Positions 1 to 8,818 are shown, numbered from the stretch's first letter. The stretch: DNA of 64,000 nucleotides from Cetobacterium sp050033475 (GCF_050033475.1 NZ_CP188321.1:96267-160266), one strand, 5' to 3'. Notes: generated from the letters alone by a model not told the origin. A program made the numbers and translations.

Positions 1-126
1 GAAAGATGGACTTCTGATAATGAATTTACCCCTGAACTTTCCCAAGATAAAAGAGAAAATTATTATTCCGGTTGGAAAAGAGCTGTAGGGCGTTCTTTAT
101 CATGGAAAAGTGATGAGAATATTTAA
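1..126 (+). CDS. glpK: Glycerol kinase, C-terminal end (partial)
   Basis: The window opens inside a reading frame that runs from base 1 to a TAA at 124-126 and encodes 41 residues. The visible tail has the pattern F-T-P-E-x-S-x-x-K-R, then Y-Y-x-G-W-K-R-A-V-x-R-S, which is the usual C-terminus of bacterial glycerol kinase (FGGY family, ATP + glycerol to glycerol-3-phosphate). The rest of the gene, including the ATPase core, lies outside the window. The call rests only on this short tail. Confidence 0.75.
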   Translation, partial: ERWTSDNEFTPELSQDKRENYYSGWKRAVGRSLSWKSDENI

Positions 127-177
127 TTTATATGGTATAATATATAGAAATTATATTTTGATAGGAGCCTTTAATTT

Positions 178-882
178 ATGAAAAAAGAACTTTTTAAAGG
201 AAGTGTTGTTTTAAACCCTGTTCCTGTAGTTATGGTAACTTCCAGAAATAAAGAGGGAAAAGATAATGTTTTTACTGTGGCTTGGACAGGAACTATCTGT
301 ACAAAACCACCAATGCTTTCTATTTCTATAAGACCTGAAAGACTTTCCTATGAATACATCAAGGAATCTATGGAATTTACAGTTAATCTTCCTAATACTT
401 TCCAAGTGAGAGAAACTGATTTCTGCGGTGTTCGTTCTGGAAGAGATTTAGATAAAATAAAAGAAATGAATTTTAAAATGGTAGAAGGTACCCATGTTTC
501 CTCTCCATATATTGACCAATGTCCAATCAATATTGAGTGCAAAGTTAAACAAATTATTCCCCTAGGGACTCACGATGTTTTTCTAGCTGAAGTTGTTGGA
601 TCCCATATCGATAGTTCTCTAATTGATGAAAATGGAAAAATCCATTTCGAGTGGGGTAATCTTATAAACTATTGTCACGGAGAATATTTCCCAATGAGTA
701 AAAAAGCCATTGGACAATTTGGTTTTTCCGTAGCAAAAAATGCTGAAATTATTGAAAAATATTCTCACATTAAAACCTATGATCAATACATGAAGGAACC
801 ACCTAAGAGTTCTCCTTCTTCTACAAAACCTAAAAAAAATAAATTAAAAACTAAAACGAATAAAACTAAAAAGAAAAAATAA
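178..882 (+). CDS. Flavin reductase-like domain protein (flavoredoxin type)
   Basis: 234 residues. Residues about 8-170 look like the flavin-reductase-like FMN-binding split barrel (N-P-V-P-V-V-M-V-T-S, later V-A-W-T-G-T-I-C-T-K-P-P-M-L-S-I-S-I-R-P). Family members bind FMN and serve as flavin reductases or electron carriers in the cytoplasm. The last 25 residues are a Lys/Thr/Ser/Pro-rich tail with little else, which is unusual and could bind nucleic acid or simply be disordered. AGGAG sits about 10 bases before the ATG. It lies just behind glpK on the same strand but probably has its own promoter (TATAAT-like sequence near 135). Substrate unknown. Confidence 0.75.
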   Translation: MKKELFKGSVVLNPVPVVMVTSRNKEGKDNVFTVAWTGTICTKPPMLSISIRPERLSYEYIKESMEFTVNLPNTFQVRETDFCGVRSGRDLDKIKEMNFKMVEGTHVSSPYIDQCPINIECKVKQIIPLGTHDVFLAEVVGSHIDSSLIDENGKIHFEWGNLINYCHGEYFPMSKKAIGQFGFSVAKNAEIIEKYSHIKTYDQYMKEPPKSSPSSTKPKKNKLKTKTNKTKKKK

Positions 883-887
883 AATTT

Positions 888-930
888 AGAGCAGATGGGC
901 GGCCTATTACCCAATCTGCTCTATTTTTTA
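888..930 (+). terminator. Intrinsic terminator after the flavin-reductase-like gene
   Basis: AGAGCAGATGGG pairs with CCCAATCTGCTCT across a short loop with one bulged A, followed by a T-rich run. It separates the gene ending at 882 from the MATE gene starting at 955. Confidence 0.8.
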
Positions 931-954
931 CTTAAAAGGGGGATTTTATTAAAT

Positions 955-2325
955 ATGAATTTTTTAAAAAAATTAGGATTTGAAAAGAATTTTATTAAAG
1001 TTTTAATGGCTCTAGCCATTCCTATAATTCTTCAAAGTTTAATAACCGCTTCATTAAATCTTTTAGATAATTTAATGATTGGAACTCTTGGAGAAAATGA
1101 GATTGCCGCCGTTGGATTATCTAACCAATTTTACATGGTATATTATCATTCTGTTTTAGGAATCAGTTTAGGAGCGGGAATTTTTATGTCCCAATTATGG
1201 GGAAAAAAAGATATTAAAGAAATTTATCGTTTCCTAGGATTTTCTTTAATTTTATCCTTTTTAGCTTCATTTTTCTTTACAGCCTTGGCTTTCTTTAAAT
1301 CAGAAGGAATTATCAATCTATTTACCATGGATTCCACAGTTACAAACCTAGGATCCCAATACTTAAAAGCTGTTGCTTTAAGTTATATTTTCACATCTAT
1401 TTCCATGTGTTTTTCTGTGGTTTTACGTAGTACTGGACAAACTAAAATTCCTATGTATGGAAGTTTAGTTGGAATAATTTTCAATGGTATTCTTAATTAT
1501 ATTCTTATTTTTGGAAAATTTGGTGCTCCTGCCTATGGTGTTGCCGGGGCTGCCATGGGAACCACAGTTGCCAGATTAGCAGAACTTTTATTTATTCTAT
1601 CCTTTGTTTATCTAAAGAAAAATGTTGTGGCTGCTTCCCTTAAAGAAATGCTAGATTTTGATTTTTCTCTTATTAAAAGATTTTTCAAAACAGCTTCCCC
1701 TGTTATCTTTAATGATATCATGTGGGTTGGAGGAATTACCGCTTATTCTGTTGCCTATGCAAAACTTGGAACTCAAGCCACAGCCACAATGCAAATTGCA
1801 ACAACTATCAATAATATGTTCAATATTTTCGGTATTGGAATAGCAGTTGCCGCTTCCATTTTAATCGGTAATAAAATTGGAGCTCAAAAGGAAGAAGAAG
1901 CCTATAATGATGCCCAAGCAATTACTAATTTTGGAACTTTATTGGGAGTTTTAATCGGTGCTGTAATTTATTTAATTTCTCCTTTAATCGCTATGTTATT
2001 TAAAATTTCACCAGAAACTCAAGCCAATGTTATAACCGTATTGAAAATTATGGCTATCTTTGTTCCTGTTAGATTCTTTGGTATAATTCAAATAGTTGGA
2101 GTTCTTCGTGGTGGTGGAGATGTACTTTATGCAATAATCACAGAACTTCTTGGAATATGGGGTGTTGGTGTTCCTCTAGCATTTTTAGGAGCTCTATATT
2201 TCAAATTACCTATAGTTTCTCTATACTTCTTAGTTTGTTTAGAGGAGCCTTTTAAAGTTCTTGTAACTTATCCTAGATTAAAATCTACAAAATGGATTAA
2301 AAATCTTACAAGTAAATATGCGTAA
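955..2325 (+). CDS. MATE family efflux transporter
   Basis: 456 residues, about 12 hydrophobic segments in two similar halves, the size and layout of MATE (multidrug and toxic compound extrusion) Na+/H+-driven exporters in the inner membrane. Motifs include I-P-I-I-L-Q-S-L near residue 20, L-D-N-L-M-I-G and V-V-L-R-S-T-G-Q. I start it at the ATG at 955, which has AAAGGGGG about 12 bases upstream. The open frame reaches back to 895, but that part overlaps the preceding terminator hairpin. Substrate unknown. A second, less similar MATE protein is encoded at 8872-10191. Confidence 0.9.
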   Translation: MNFLKKLGFEKNFIKVLMALAIPIILQSLITASLNLLDNLMIGTLGENEIAAVGLSNQFYMVYYHSVLGISLGAGIFMSQLWGKKDIKEIYRFLGFSLILSFLASFFFTALAFFKSEGIINLFTMDSTVTNLGSQYLKAVALSYIFTSISMCFSVVLRSTGQTKIPMYGSLVGIIFNGILNYILIFGKFGAPAYGVAGAAMGTTVARLAELLFILSFVYLKKNVVAASLKEMLDFDFSLIKRFFKTASPVIFNDIMWVGGITAYSVAYAKLGTQATATMQIATTINNMFNIFGIGIAVAASILIGNKIGAQKEEEAYNDAQAITNFGTLLGVLIGAVIYLISPLIAMLFKISPETQANVITVLKIMAIFVPVRFFGIIQIVGVLRGGGDVLYAIITELLGIWGVGVPLAFLGALYFKLPIVSLYFLVCLEEPFKVLVTYPRLKSTKWIKNLTSKYA

Positions 2326-2331
2326 AAAAAT

Positions 2332-2360
2332 AAGGAACCCCTTAAAGGGTTCCCTTTTTT
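2332..2360. terminator. Bidirectional terminator between convergent genes
   Basis: GGAACCC/GGGTTCC stem with A-rich and T-rich flanks, between the MATE gene (plus) and the peptidase gene (minus). Confidence 0.85.
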
Positions 2361-4053
2361 ATAATTTTTTATCATCCACAGAATCAAGCCATTTTCTAGC
2401 TTCTCTTACTATTTCCTTAACAGTGCCATCTTGGAATGGAGATTTTAAATTAGCATATTCAACTAATCCTAAGAAAGATTTTGTTCCTCCAATATCACAA
2501 AGTCTTACATAGTCTTTCCATGCATCTTCCATATTTTCATTCATTCTTTTCCAGAATTGTAATGCACAAGTTTGAGCCAAAGTATAATCTATATAATAGA
2601 ATGGACTTTGGAATATATGAGATTGTTGGAACCACCATCCACCTCTCTCTAAGAAATCACAATCTGAATAATCCTTATGAGGTAAATATTTTTTCTCCAA
2701 TCTTCTCCAGATTCTTTTTCTTTCCTCAGGTGTTACCTCTGGATTCTCATAAATTTCATGTTGGAAATGATCTACTAAAACTCCATAAGGAATAAACTTT
2801 ATAGCTCCTCCTAAATGAGCAAATTTATATTTATCTGTATCCTCATGGAAAAATAGTTCCATCCAAGGCCAAGTGAAAAATTCCATACTCATCGAATGAA
2901 TTTCACAACTTTCATAAGTTGGAAAATTTATTTCAGGAATTTCAATCCATTTAGATCTATAGGATTGAAAAGCATGACCAGCCTCATGAGTTAAAACATC
3001 TATATCTCCAGCAGTTCCATTGAAATTAGAGAATATAAATGGTGATTTATATAAAGAAATATAATCACAATATCCTCCTGAAGCCTTTCCTTTTTTAGTT
3101 TTTAAATCCATAAGTTCATTTTCCACCATAAAATCGAAAAATTCCTTAGTTTCTGGAGAAAGTTCTGAATACATCTTTTGTCCCTTAGAAATTATCCAAT
3201 CTGCATCTCCCTTAGGTTTTGCATTTCCACTTTCAAACTCATATTTTATATCAAAATATCTTAACTTATCTAATCCTAATCTTTCTTTTTGTCTTTCATA
3301 TAACTCAGTAGCTGCTGGAACTATATATTCTCTAACTTGTTTTCTAAAGTTTTCCACCATTGTTGGATTATAGTCAGATCTATTCATTCTAATATAACCT
3401 AGCTCTACGAAATTTTTATATCCTAATTTTTTAGCCATTTTATTTCTAACTTGAACTAATTTATGGAATATTTCATCTATTTTCTTTTCATTCTCTTCAT
3501 AAAATCTATAAATTTTTTCCCCAGCATTTTTTCTAACTTCTCTATCTCTATCCATTAAAAATGGAATCATTCCCGATAAATTTCTAATTTCTCCCTGGAA
3601 AGTAATTTTTGCAGAAGCTATTAATTTTTGGTATTCTGAAGATAATTTATTTTCTTCTTGTAATTCCTCTATAATTTCAGAAGAAAAAGCCTTCATTCCA
3701 TTTTCCGCTAAAATAAAAAATTGTTTAGTCATCTTCTCTTCTAAATAATCTCTATTTTTAGATTCAACCATTGCCTTATAAAATTTATTATCCAATTCCT
3801 CATAATAAGGTGAATATTCATCCCAATAATCATTTTCCTTATCATAAAATTCATCCTCTGTATTTATTGTATGTCTTATCATACCTATAGAACCCATGGA
3901 AAAAATTCTATTTCTTATTTCATTGATCTCCATGGCTTTTTTATATTCTTCCTCTGGACTTAAACTATTTTTTAATTCTTCAAGTAATTTATCATATGAT
4001 GTCTTTATCTCTTCTAAATTAGGTCTTTCATATTTAAACTCTGAAAACTTCAT
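2359..4053 (-). CDS. pepF: M3 family oligoendopeptidase (PepF type)
   Basis: 564 residues, the normal length of M3B oligoendopeptidases, cytoplasmic zinc enzymes that cut imported oligopeptides. The zinc motif H-E-A-G-H is at residues 356-360, followed by the expected downstream Glu region (Y-E-S-C-E-I-H-S-M-S-M-E-F). No signal peptide. The start has a good ribosome site (AGGAGGG) at about 4062-4068. It is transcribed divergently from the amidohydrolase at 4219. It fits the amino-acid and peptide scavenging theme of this part of the window. Confidence 0.9.
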   Translation of the reverse strand: MKFSEFKYERPNLEEIKTSYDKLLEELKNSLSPEEEYKKAMEINEIRNRIFSMGSIGMIRHTINTEDEFYDKENDYWDEYSPYYEELDNKFYKAMVESKNRDYLEEKMTKQFFILAENGMKAFSSEIIEELQEENKLSSEYQKLIASAKITFQGEIRNLSGMIPFLMDRDREVRKNAGEKIYRFYEENEKKIDEIFHKLVQVRNKMAKKLGYKNFVELGYIRMNRSDYNPTMVENFRKQVREYIVPAATELYERQKERLGLDKLRYFDIKYEFESGNAKPKGDADWIISKGQKMYSELSPETKEFFDFMVENELMDLKTKKGKASGGYCDYISLYKSPFIFSNFNGTAGDIDVLTHEAGHAFQSYRSKWIEIPEINFPTYESCEIHSMSMEFFTWPWMELFFHEDTDKYKFAHLGGAIKFIPYGVLVDHFQHEIYENPEVTPEERKRIWRRLEKKYLPHKDYSDCDFLERGGWWFQQSHIFQSPFYYIDYTLAQTCALQFWKRMNENMEDAWKDYVRLCDIGGTKSFLGLVEYANLKSPFQDGTVKEIVREARKWLDSVDDKKL

Positions 4054-4218
4054 AAACTATCCCTCCTAATTAATTAGTTACTTTATTATACTCAACTTTT
4101 ACACTATTTCAAAATTTATATACAAATTATATACCAGTATAGAAATAATATATTACCATTTTCAAATATCCTGTGATAAATTCATGGTAATACTTATGAT
4201 TTTATAGGGGGTGTTTCA

Positions 4219-5355
4219 ATGTTAATAAAAAATGGTTTAGTATTTCTTTTAGAAGAAAAGGGATTTGTAAAAAAAGATATTCTAGTAGAAAATGGAAAAA
4301 TCGTGACTATTGGTGATAATTTAAATGCCACAGATTATATTGATGCCACAGGGAAATATGTTTTACCAGGTTTCATAGATGCCCATTGTCATTTAGGTCT
4401 AGCTGGGGATTCCATGGGTTGGGAAGGAGCCGATTATAATGAAAGTTCCGATTCAGTAACTCCCTATGTGAGAGCTATTGATGCCATTAATCCTAGAGAT
4501 ATTACTCTTTGTGAAGCACTTCAAGGAGGAGTTACAACTGTTTGCACAGGTCCTGGAAGTTTAAACGTAATTGGTGGACAATCTACAATTATTTCTGTTC
4601 ACGGTACAATTGTAGACCAAATGACAATTAATCCCTATGCAGGTTTAAAATGTGCCTTTGGTGAAAATACAAAAAGAAATGTACCTAACTTAAAAAATAG
4701 ACCTTCTACAAGAATGGGAACTGCAGCACTTTTAAGAAAATCTTTAACTGAAGCTGTAAATTATAAAACTAAAAAAGATGCTGCATTAGCTAAGGATGAA
4801 TTTTTCCCAATAGATTTTACTTTAGAACCTTTTATCCCTGTTCTTGAAAGAAGAATTCCTTTAAAAGCCCATGCCCATAAAGCTGAAGATATTTGTACAG
4901 CTATTAGAATTGCTCAAGAATTCAATTTATTATTAACTCTAGATCATTGTACAGAGGGACATTTAATTGCTGACTATTTAGGAAAATTACCTTATCCTGC
5001 AATAGTTGGTCCATCCTTTGGAGCTAGAACTAAAATAGAATTGAAGGAAAAAACCTTTGAAACAGCAGCCATACTTCATAAGGCTGGTGTGAAAATTGCC
5101 ATTATGACAGATCATCATGTTATTCCACAACAATTTTTAAATATGTGTGCTGCCCTTGCAATGAAAGCTGGACTTTCTGAGTTTGAAGCTTTAAAAGCTA
5201 TAACTATAAATCCTGCTGAAATTTTAAATATACAACATTTAAAAGGAGCTATAAAAGAGGGACTTCATGGAGATATTGCTATTTGGAACGAACATCCTTT
5301 CTCTCTTCAAGCTAAAGTAGAGCATTTATTTATTGAAGGAAAAAAAATTATTTAA
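4219..5355 (+). CDS. Amidohydrolase family protein (imidazolonepropionase/prolidase-like)
   Basis: 378 residues. N-terminal small beta domain, then G-F-I-D-A-H-C-H with the metal ligands H56 and H58, and later H-A-H-K (about 220), L-D-H-C and M-T-D-H-H, the remaining TIM-barrel metal ligands of the amidohydrolase superfamily. It ends with the usual I-T-I-N-P-A-E-I-L segment and a G-D-I-A-I-W strand. Members hydrolyse cyclic amides or dipeptide-like amides in the cytoplasm, and I cannot assign a substrate. It is preceded by TAGGGGGTG and shares its stop region, tail to tail, with the minus-strand gene ending at 5352. Confidence 0.8.
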   Translation: MLIKNGLVFLLEEKGFVKKDILVENGKIVTIGDNLNATDYIDATGKYVLPGFIDAHCHLGLAGDSMGWEGADYNESSDSVTPYVRAIDAINPRDITLCEALQGGVTTVCTGPGSLNVIGGQSTIISVHGTIVDQMTINPYAGLKCAFGENTKRNVPNLKNRPSTRMGTAALLRKSLTEAVNYKTKKDAALAKDEFFPIDFTLEPFIPVLERRIPLKAHAHKAEDICTAIRIAQEFNLLLTLDHCTEGHLIADYLGKLPYPAIVGPSFGARTKIELKEKTFETAAILHKAGVKIAIMTDHHVIPQQFLNMCAALAMKAGLSEFEALKAITINPAEILNIQHLKGAIKEGLHGDIAIWNEHPFSLQAKVEHLFIEGKKII

Positions 5356-6380
5356 AATAATGTCAGCAATGAAGAGGATAATTTTTTATTCTCTTCTTTT
5401 TTTATTATCTCTAAAATTTCCCTAGGATCTTCTACTGAAATTATTTTTTTCATATCTTTTATTCCTATTCCCATATCTTTTTCTCCATTTATAATTTTAA
5501 AATTTCCTTGAACATTTAAAAAATTTTCTAAATTTTTATTTTTAGGATTCCAAATAAATACATATTTATCCTCTGCTAAAGTACTTTTTATTGTTGTTAT
5601 TGTTCCCCCTTTTATACCAGTTTCTCCTACAAAAATTCCTTTTCCTAAAGTACCTTGTAATCTATTTCTTCCTAATAAGTAACAACCCTTGGTCAAAGAA
5701 CCATAGGGCAATTCCGTAAGAAAATATCCCCCCTTATCTAAAATTCTATAAAAAAGTTCTTTATTTTCCTCTGGAAAAATATCTCCTCCAAAACCATTTC
5801 CTAATATTCCTCCAGTAACTCCACCAAATTTCAACATTCCTTCATGCCCATATGTATCACAACCTTTAGCTAATCCTCCTATTCCATTCCAATTATTTTT
5901 TACAAGCTCATTTGAAATTTCATCCATAATTTTCTTAGCAAAATAATCTTCTGGATATCTAGTTCCCACCAATCCCAAACTATTCTCCTTATAAATTTCT
6001 TTCCAATTTCCCATGACATAAATCATATAGGGCGGCAATTTTATATTTTTTAAATTCTGAGGATATTCTCTATCCAATAAACCTATACTCTTAATATTTA
6101 ATTCTTTTTCTCTTTTTATTTCCTCCTCTATATCCTTATATATCAATTCAATTTTATCAAAAAAATAAATCAATAATTGAATTTCATCATAGGTTAATTT
6201 TATATTTTTATCCTCAAGAAATTCTTTTCTTTCTTTTAAAGAACTTTTTATAAAATTTATTTTTTCTTTAAAACTTTCCATATATATTTTATATAGTTTA
6301 TTTGAAGAAAATACCATTTTTTCAATTTTATCCCTCTTAGTTGTATATGAATATAACCTTGAAAAACATCTTAAATCCAA
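5352..6380 (-). CDS. Divergent DprA/Smf-like Rossmann-fold protein
   Basis: 342 residues. About 110-310 resembles the DprA/Smf DNA-processing domain: P-P-Y-M-I-Y-V-M-G-N, G-L-V-G-T-R-Y-P, G-G-L-A-K-G-C-D-T-Y-G-H, L-G-N-G-F-G-G-D-I-F-P-E-E-N, and G-R-N-R-L-Q-G-T-L-G-K. Canonical DprA loads RecA on incoming single-stranded DNA during transformation. Here the typical S-G-x-A-x-G-I-D-x-x-A-H is altered to G-G-L-A-K-G-C-D-x-x-G-H, so it may be a paralogue. The first 100 residues are charged and unrecognised. The start is uncertain: the frame opens with TTG at 6380, and the best AGGAG lies about 20 bases further upstream. Confidence 0.6.
   Translation of the reverse strand: MDLRCFSRLYSYTTKRDKIEKMVFSSNKLYKIYMESFKEKINFIKSSLKERKEFLEDKNIKLTYDEIQLLIYFFDKIELIYKDIEEEIKREKELNIKSIGLLDREYPQNLKNIKLPPYMIYVMGNWKEIYKENSLGLVGTRYPEDYFAKKIMDEISNELVKNNWNGIGGLAKGCDTYGHEGMLKFGGVTGGILGNGFGGDIFPEENKELFYRILDKGGYFLTELPYGSLTKGCYLLGRNRLQGTLGKGIFVGETGIKGGTITTIKSTLAEDKYVFIWNPKNKNLENFLNVQGNFKIINGEKDMGIGIKDMKKIISVEDPREILEIIKKEENKKLSSSLLTLF
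5371..5406 (+). terminator. Terminator of the amidohydrolase gene, inside the 3' end of the opposing gene
   Basis: GAAGAGGATAA pairs with TTATTCTCTTC (one G-T pair), followed by seven T. It lies downstream of the plus-strand stop at 5355 but within the last codons of the minus-strand DprA-like gene. Confidence 0.7.
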
Positions 6381-6686
6381 TTCATTGTATATTTAAATCA
6401 CTCCTTTTATATTATATTTTGTATAAAATTTATTTTTTTTGTTCTTTTTAATTACATTAAAAGAGATATATGTTAGTCATATAAATAATATATAAATCCA
6501 CTCTATATATTATTTATATTTTAAATAATATATTTCAATAGGAATATTTTTATACTATAAATCCGTACAAAATTCACAATTTTATGTATACAAGGATTTT
6601 TATATAATATATATATTGTTTGCAATATAAAATTAATGGTAGAGTAACAGTATAATTAAACTGTTTTAATACACTAGGAGGGTAAA
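6381..6686. promoter_or_regulatory. Intergenic regulatory region upstream of gltS, with two inverted repeats
   Basis: 306 bases without a gene, extremely AT-rich. It holds a perfect 16-bp inverted repeat (arms 6479-6494 and 6504-6519, 9-base spacer). A second, smaller inverted repeat, AACAGT-8-ACTGTT (6646-6665), lies just upstream of the gltS ribosome site and could be an operator. The divergent promoters must lie here, but the AT richness prevents naming one confidently. Confidence 0.5.
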
Positions 6687-7874
6687 ATGAATATAGAGTT
6701 AACAACTATACAAACAATTGCTTTATCCGTTATTGTTCTTTATTTAGGAAAATTTCTTAACAAAACCTTTAAATTTTTAAAAGAAAATTGTATTCCTGAA
6801 GCAGTCACTGGTGGAACCGCATTTTCTATAATAACTTTAATTGGTTACTGCACAGGTACATTTAATATAATATTCGAAAATTCTTTAAGAGATTTATTTA
6901 TGATTGCCTTCTTTACAACTGTTGGATTCTCAGCTAGTTTAAAATTACTAAAAAAAGCAGGAATTCCTGTTCTAATGTTTTTAATAGCTTCTGTTGGTTT
7001 AGCTCTTTTCCAAAATGTTGTTGGTGTTGGAATGGCAGAAATTTTACATTTAAATCCATTAATTGGATTAGCAACAGGTTCTATGGCAACCACAGGTGGA
7101 CCAGGAACAGCAGGTGCCTTTGGACCTATTCTTGAATCCTATGGTGCTAAAGGGGCCACTGTTATAGCCATGGCTACAGCAACCTATGCCTTAATTGCTG
7201 GTAGTGTAATCGCAGGACCTCTTGCCAATAGATTGATTAAAAAACACAGATTACTTGATAATAGAAAAACAGGGGAAATATATGAAACTTCCCAAGAGAA
7301 AAAAGATTATGTCAAAGGTAGTTTAATTTCAGTAGGTGGATTCCAAGTTATTATAGCAATGGGAATCGGTAGTATAATATCAAAACTTTTAAGTGATATT
7401 GGAGTTGTTCTTCCATCATATATTGGATCCATGTTTGCCGCTGCATTAATGAGAAATTTATCTGATTTCTCTGGTAAATTTGAAATTAACATGGATGTTA
7501 TAAATGTAATTGGAAGTTTTACTCTTACAATATTCTTGTCTATGACATTAATGAGTTTCAAACTTTGGGAATTAAGAGAACTTGCGGGACCTTTAGTTCT
7601 AATGCTTCTAGTTCAAACTCTTTTAATAACAATATTTGCATACTTCATTACATTTAAACTTACTGGTAAAGATTATGATGCTGTTGTTATAACAAGTGGT
7701 CACTGTGGATGTGGATTTGGAACTACTCCAAAAGCCCTTGCAAATATGGAAGCTTTAACTGCTAAATATTTTCCATCTCCTAAAGCCTTTTTCGTTATTC
7801 CTATTGTAGGTGGATTATTTATAGACTTCTTTAATGCCGCTATTATCACCTTCTTCATGAATATCTTTAAATAG
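6687..7874 (+). CDS. gltS: Sodium/glutamate symporter GltS
   Basis: 395 residues with about ten hydrophobic segments, the usual length of GltS. Family signatures are visible: an early I-P-x-A-V-T-G-G pore-loop motif around residues 37-45, G-L-A-T-G-S-M-A-T-T-G-G-P-G-T-A-G-A near 125-142, and a second loop H-C-G-C-G-F-G-T-T-P near 337-346. It imports L-glutamate with Na+ at the inner membrane, feeding the glutamate fermentation typical of fusobacteria. It has a strong AGGAGGG ribosome site and is probably monocistronic, since a hairpin follows. Confidence 0.93.
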   Translation: MNIELTTIQTIALSVIVLYLGKFLNKTFKFLKENCIPEAVTGGTAFSIITLIGYCTGTFNIIFENSLRDLFMIAFFTTVGFSASLKLLKKAGIPVLMFLIASVGLALFQNVVGVGMAEILHLNPLIGLATGSMATTGGPGTAGAFGPILESYGAKGATVIAMATATYALIAGSVIAGPLANRLIKKHRLLDNRKTGEIYETSQEKKDYVKGSLISVGGFQVIIAMGIGSIISKLLSDIGVVLPSYIGSMFAAALMRNLSDFSGKFEINMDVINVIGSFTLTIFLSMTLMSFKLWELRELAGPLVLMLLVQTLLITIFAYFITFKLTGKDYDAVVITSGHCGCGFGTTPKALANMEALTAKYFPSPKAFFVIPIVGGLFIDFFNAAIITFFMNIFK

Positions 7875-7881
7875 AATATCT

Positions 7882-7922
7882 AGGACATATGTGAATTAAG
7901 TTTCATATGTGTCCTTTCTTTT
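7882..7922 (+). terminator. Terminator after gltS
   Basis: AGGACATATG pairs with CATATGTGTCCT (two-base bulge), followed by TTCTTTTTAT. Confidence 0.7.
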
Positions 7923-8007
7923 TATCAATATTCATATTGACCTATTTTAGTTTATAAGCTATAATTTAGAAACATGTTTTATCATATTAATTCATGGGAG
8001 GGACAAT

Positions 8008-8466
8008 ATGAAGAATAAGTTGTTGCTATTAACAGCTCTTTTATCTCTTGCTTCCACAGCATTTGGAAAAGATTCTGTTAAAAAAGATGTTAAATTTACT
8101 GAACCAACTTACGGAGTATGTAGTAGAGAAATGTCTGTTGAAGTTAAAGACGGAAAAATTGTTTCATTCTCTGCTGTAAAAGGATGTCCTGGAAACTTAC
8201 TTGCAATTTCAAAATTACTACCTGGGATGGAAGTTTCTAAGGTTATTGATCTTCTAGATGATAACTATTGTGCAGGAGCTCCTTTAGAAGGTTATACTTC
8301 TTGTATGGATAACTTAGTTGAAATGTTAAAATATCATGTCAACGGCGAAGGAGAAGGGCACATAAAAGAAATTCGTAAACAACAGAAAGCAAAGAAAAGA
8401 ATTGATGTGGCATATTTTGGCCATGTTTGTAGTGGTTGTGGACTTTGCAATAGTAATTTTACATAA
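8008..8466 (+). CDS. Exported TSCPD-domain protein
   Basis: 152 residues. The first 20 form a clean signal peptide (charged start, Leu-rich core, A-x-G cleavage near A-F-G-K). Residues about 35-115 match the TSCPD-type small domain: G-V-C-S-R, then G-C-P-G-N-L-L-A-I-S-K-L-L-P-G-M, then Y-C-A-G and T-S-C-M-D-N-L (usual T-S-C-P-D-Q-L). The C-terminal tail adds C-S-G-C-G-L-C. Stand-alone TSCPD proteins and the ribonucleotide-reductase version are normally cytoplasmic, so export is odd. It sits 35 bases before an exported FMN-binding protein. Likely a redox or metal-binding role outside the cytoplasm (inference). Confidence 0.75.
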   Translation: MKNKLLLLTALLSLASTAFGKDSVKKDVKFTEPTYGVCSREMSVEVKDGKIVSFSAVKGCPGNLLAISKLLPGMEVSKVIDLLDDNYCAGAPLEGYTSCMDNLVEMLKYHVNGEGEGHIKEIRKQQKAKKRIDVAYFGHVCSGCGLCNSNFT

Positions 8467-8501
8467 GAATATATACACAAGAATATGGGGAGGATCTTTA
8501 A

Positions 8502-8807
8502 ATGAAAAAAATGTTATTTGCTTTATGCTTAATTTTAGGAGTTTCAGCTTTAGCTGAAACAAAAGAAGGAGTTGGATACGGATACAAAGACGATATTAAA
8601 GTTGCTGTTGAAGTAGACAAAGATAATAAAATCGTAGATATTAAAGTTTTAGAAAACCAAGATACACCTAAAATTGCACAACCTGCCATTGAGCAACTTA
8701 CTAAAAAAATAATTGAAACTCAATCTGTTGAAGTTGAAGATGTAGCAGGAGCTACTTATACTTCTGAAGGATTTAAAGAAGCTGTTAGTAACGCTCTAGC
8801 AAAGTAA
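8502..8807 (+). CDS. Small exported FMN-binding domain protein
   Basis: 101 residues: a signal peptide (cleavage likely after A-L-A, residues 16-18) and a single FMN-binding domain. G-V-G-Y-G-Y-K-D-D-I, a V-E-V-D-x-D-x-K-I strand and E-D-V-A-G-A-T-Y-T-S (79-88) fit the family in which ApbE attaches FMN to the Thr of the S-G-A-T motif. Here Thr85 would be the acceptor, and the usual D and S of D-x-x-S-G-A-T are E and A. Preceded by GGGGAGG and followed by a strong terminator, it forms a two-gene unit with the TSCPD gene. Likely an extracytosolic electron carrier. Confidence 0.8.
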   Translation: MKKMLFALCLILGVSALAETKEGVGYGYKDDIKVAVEVDKDNKIVDIKVLENQDTPKIAQPAIEQLTKKIIETQSVEVEDVAGATYTSEGFKEAVSNALAK

Positions 8808-8818
8808 TTTAATTTTGT

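Noticed and set aside
895..954. Longer N-terminus for the first MATE protein
   Set aside because: The region is the terminator hairpin of the preceding gene; the ATG at 955 has the ribosome site.
4219..5355. NagA-type N-acetylglucosamine-6-phosphate deacetylase that would complete the galactosamine pathway
   Set aside because: It is an amidohydrolase with H-x-H, but the remaining motifs and length fit imidazolonepropionase/prolidase-like proteins, and it is 22 kb from the pathway.
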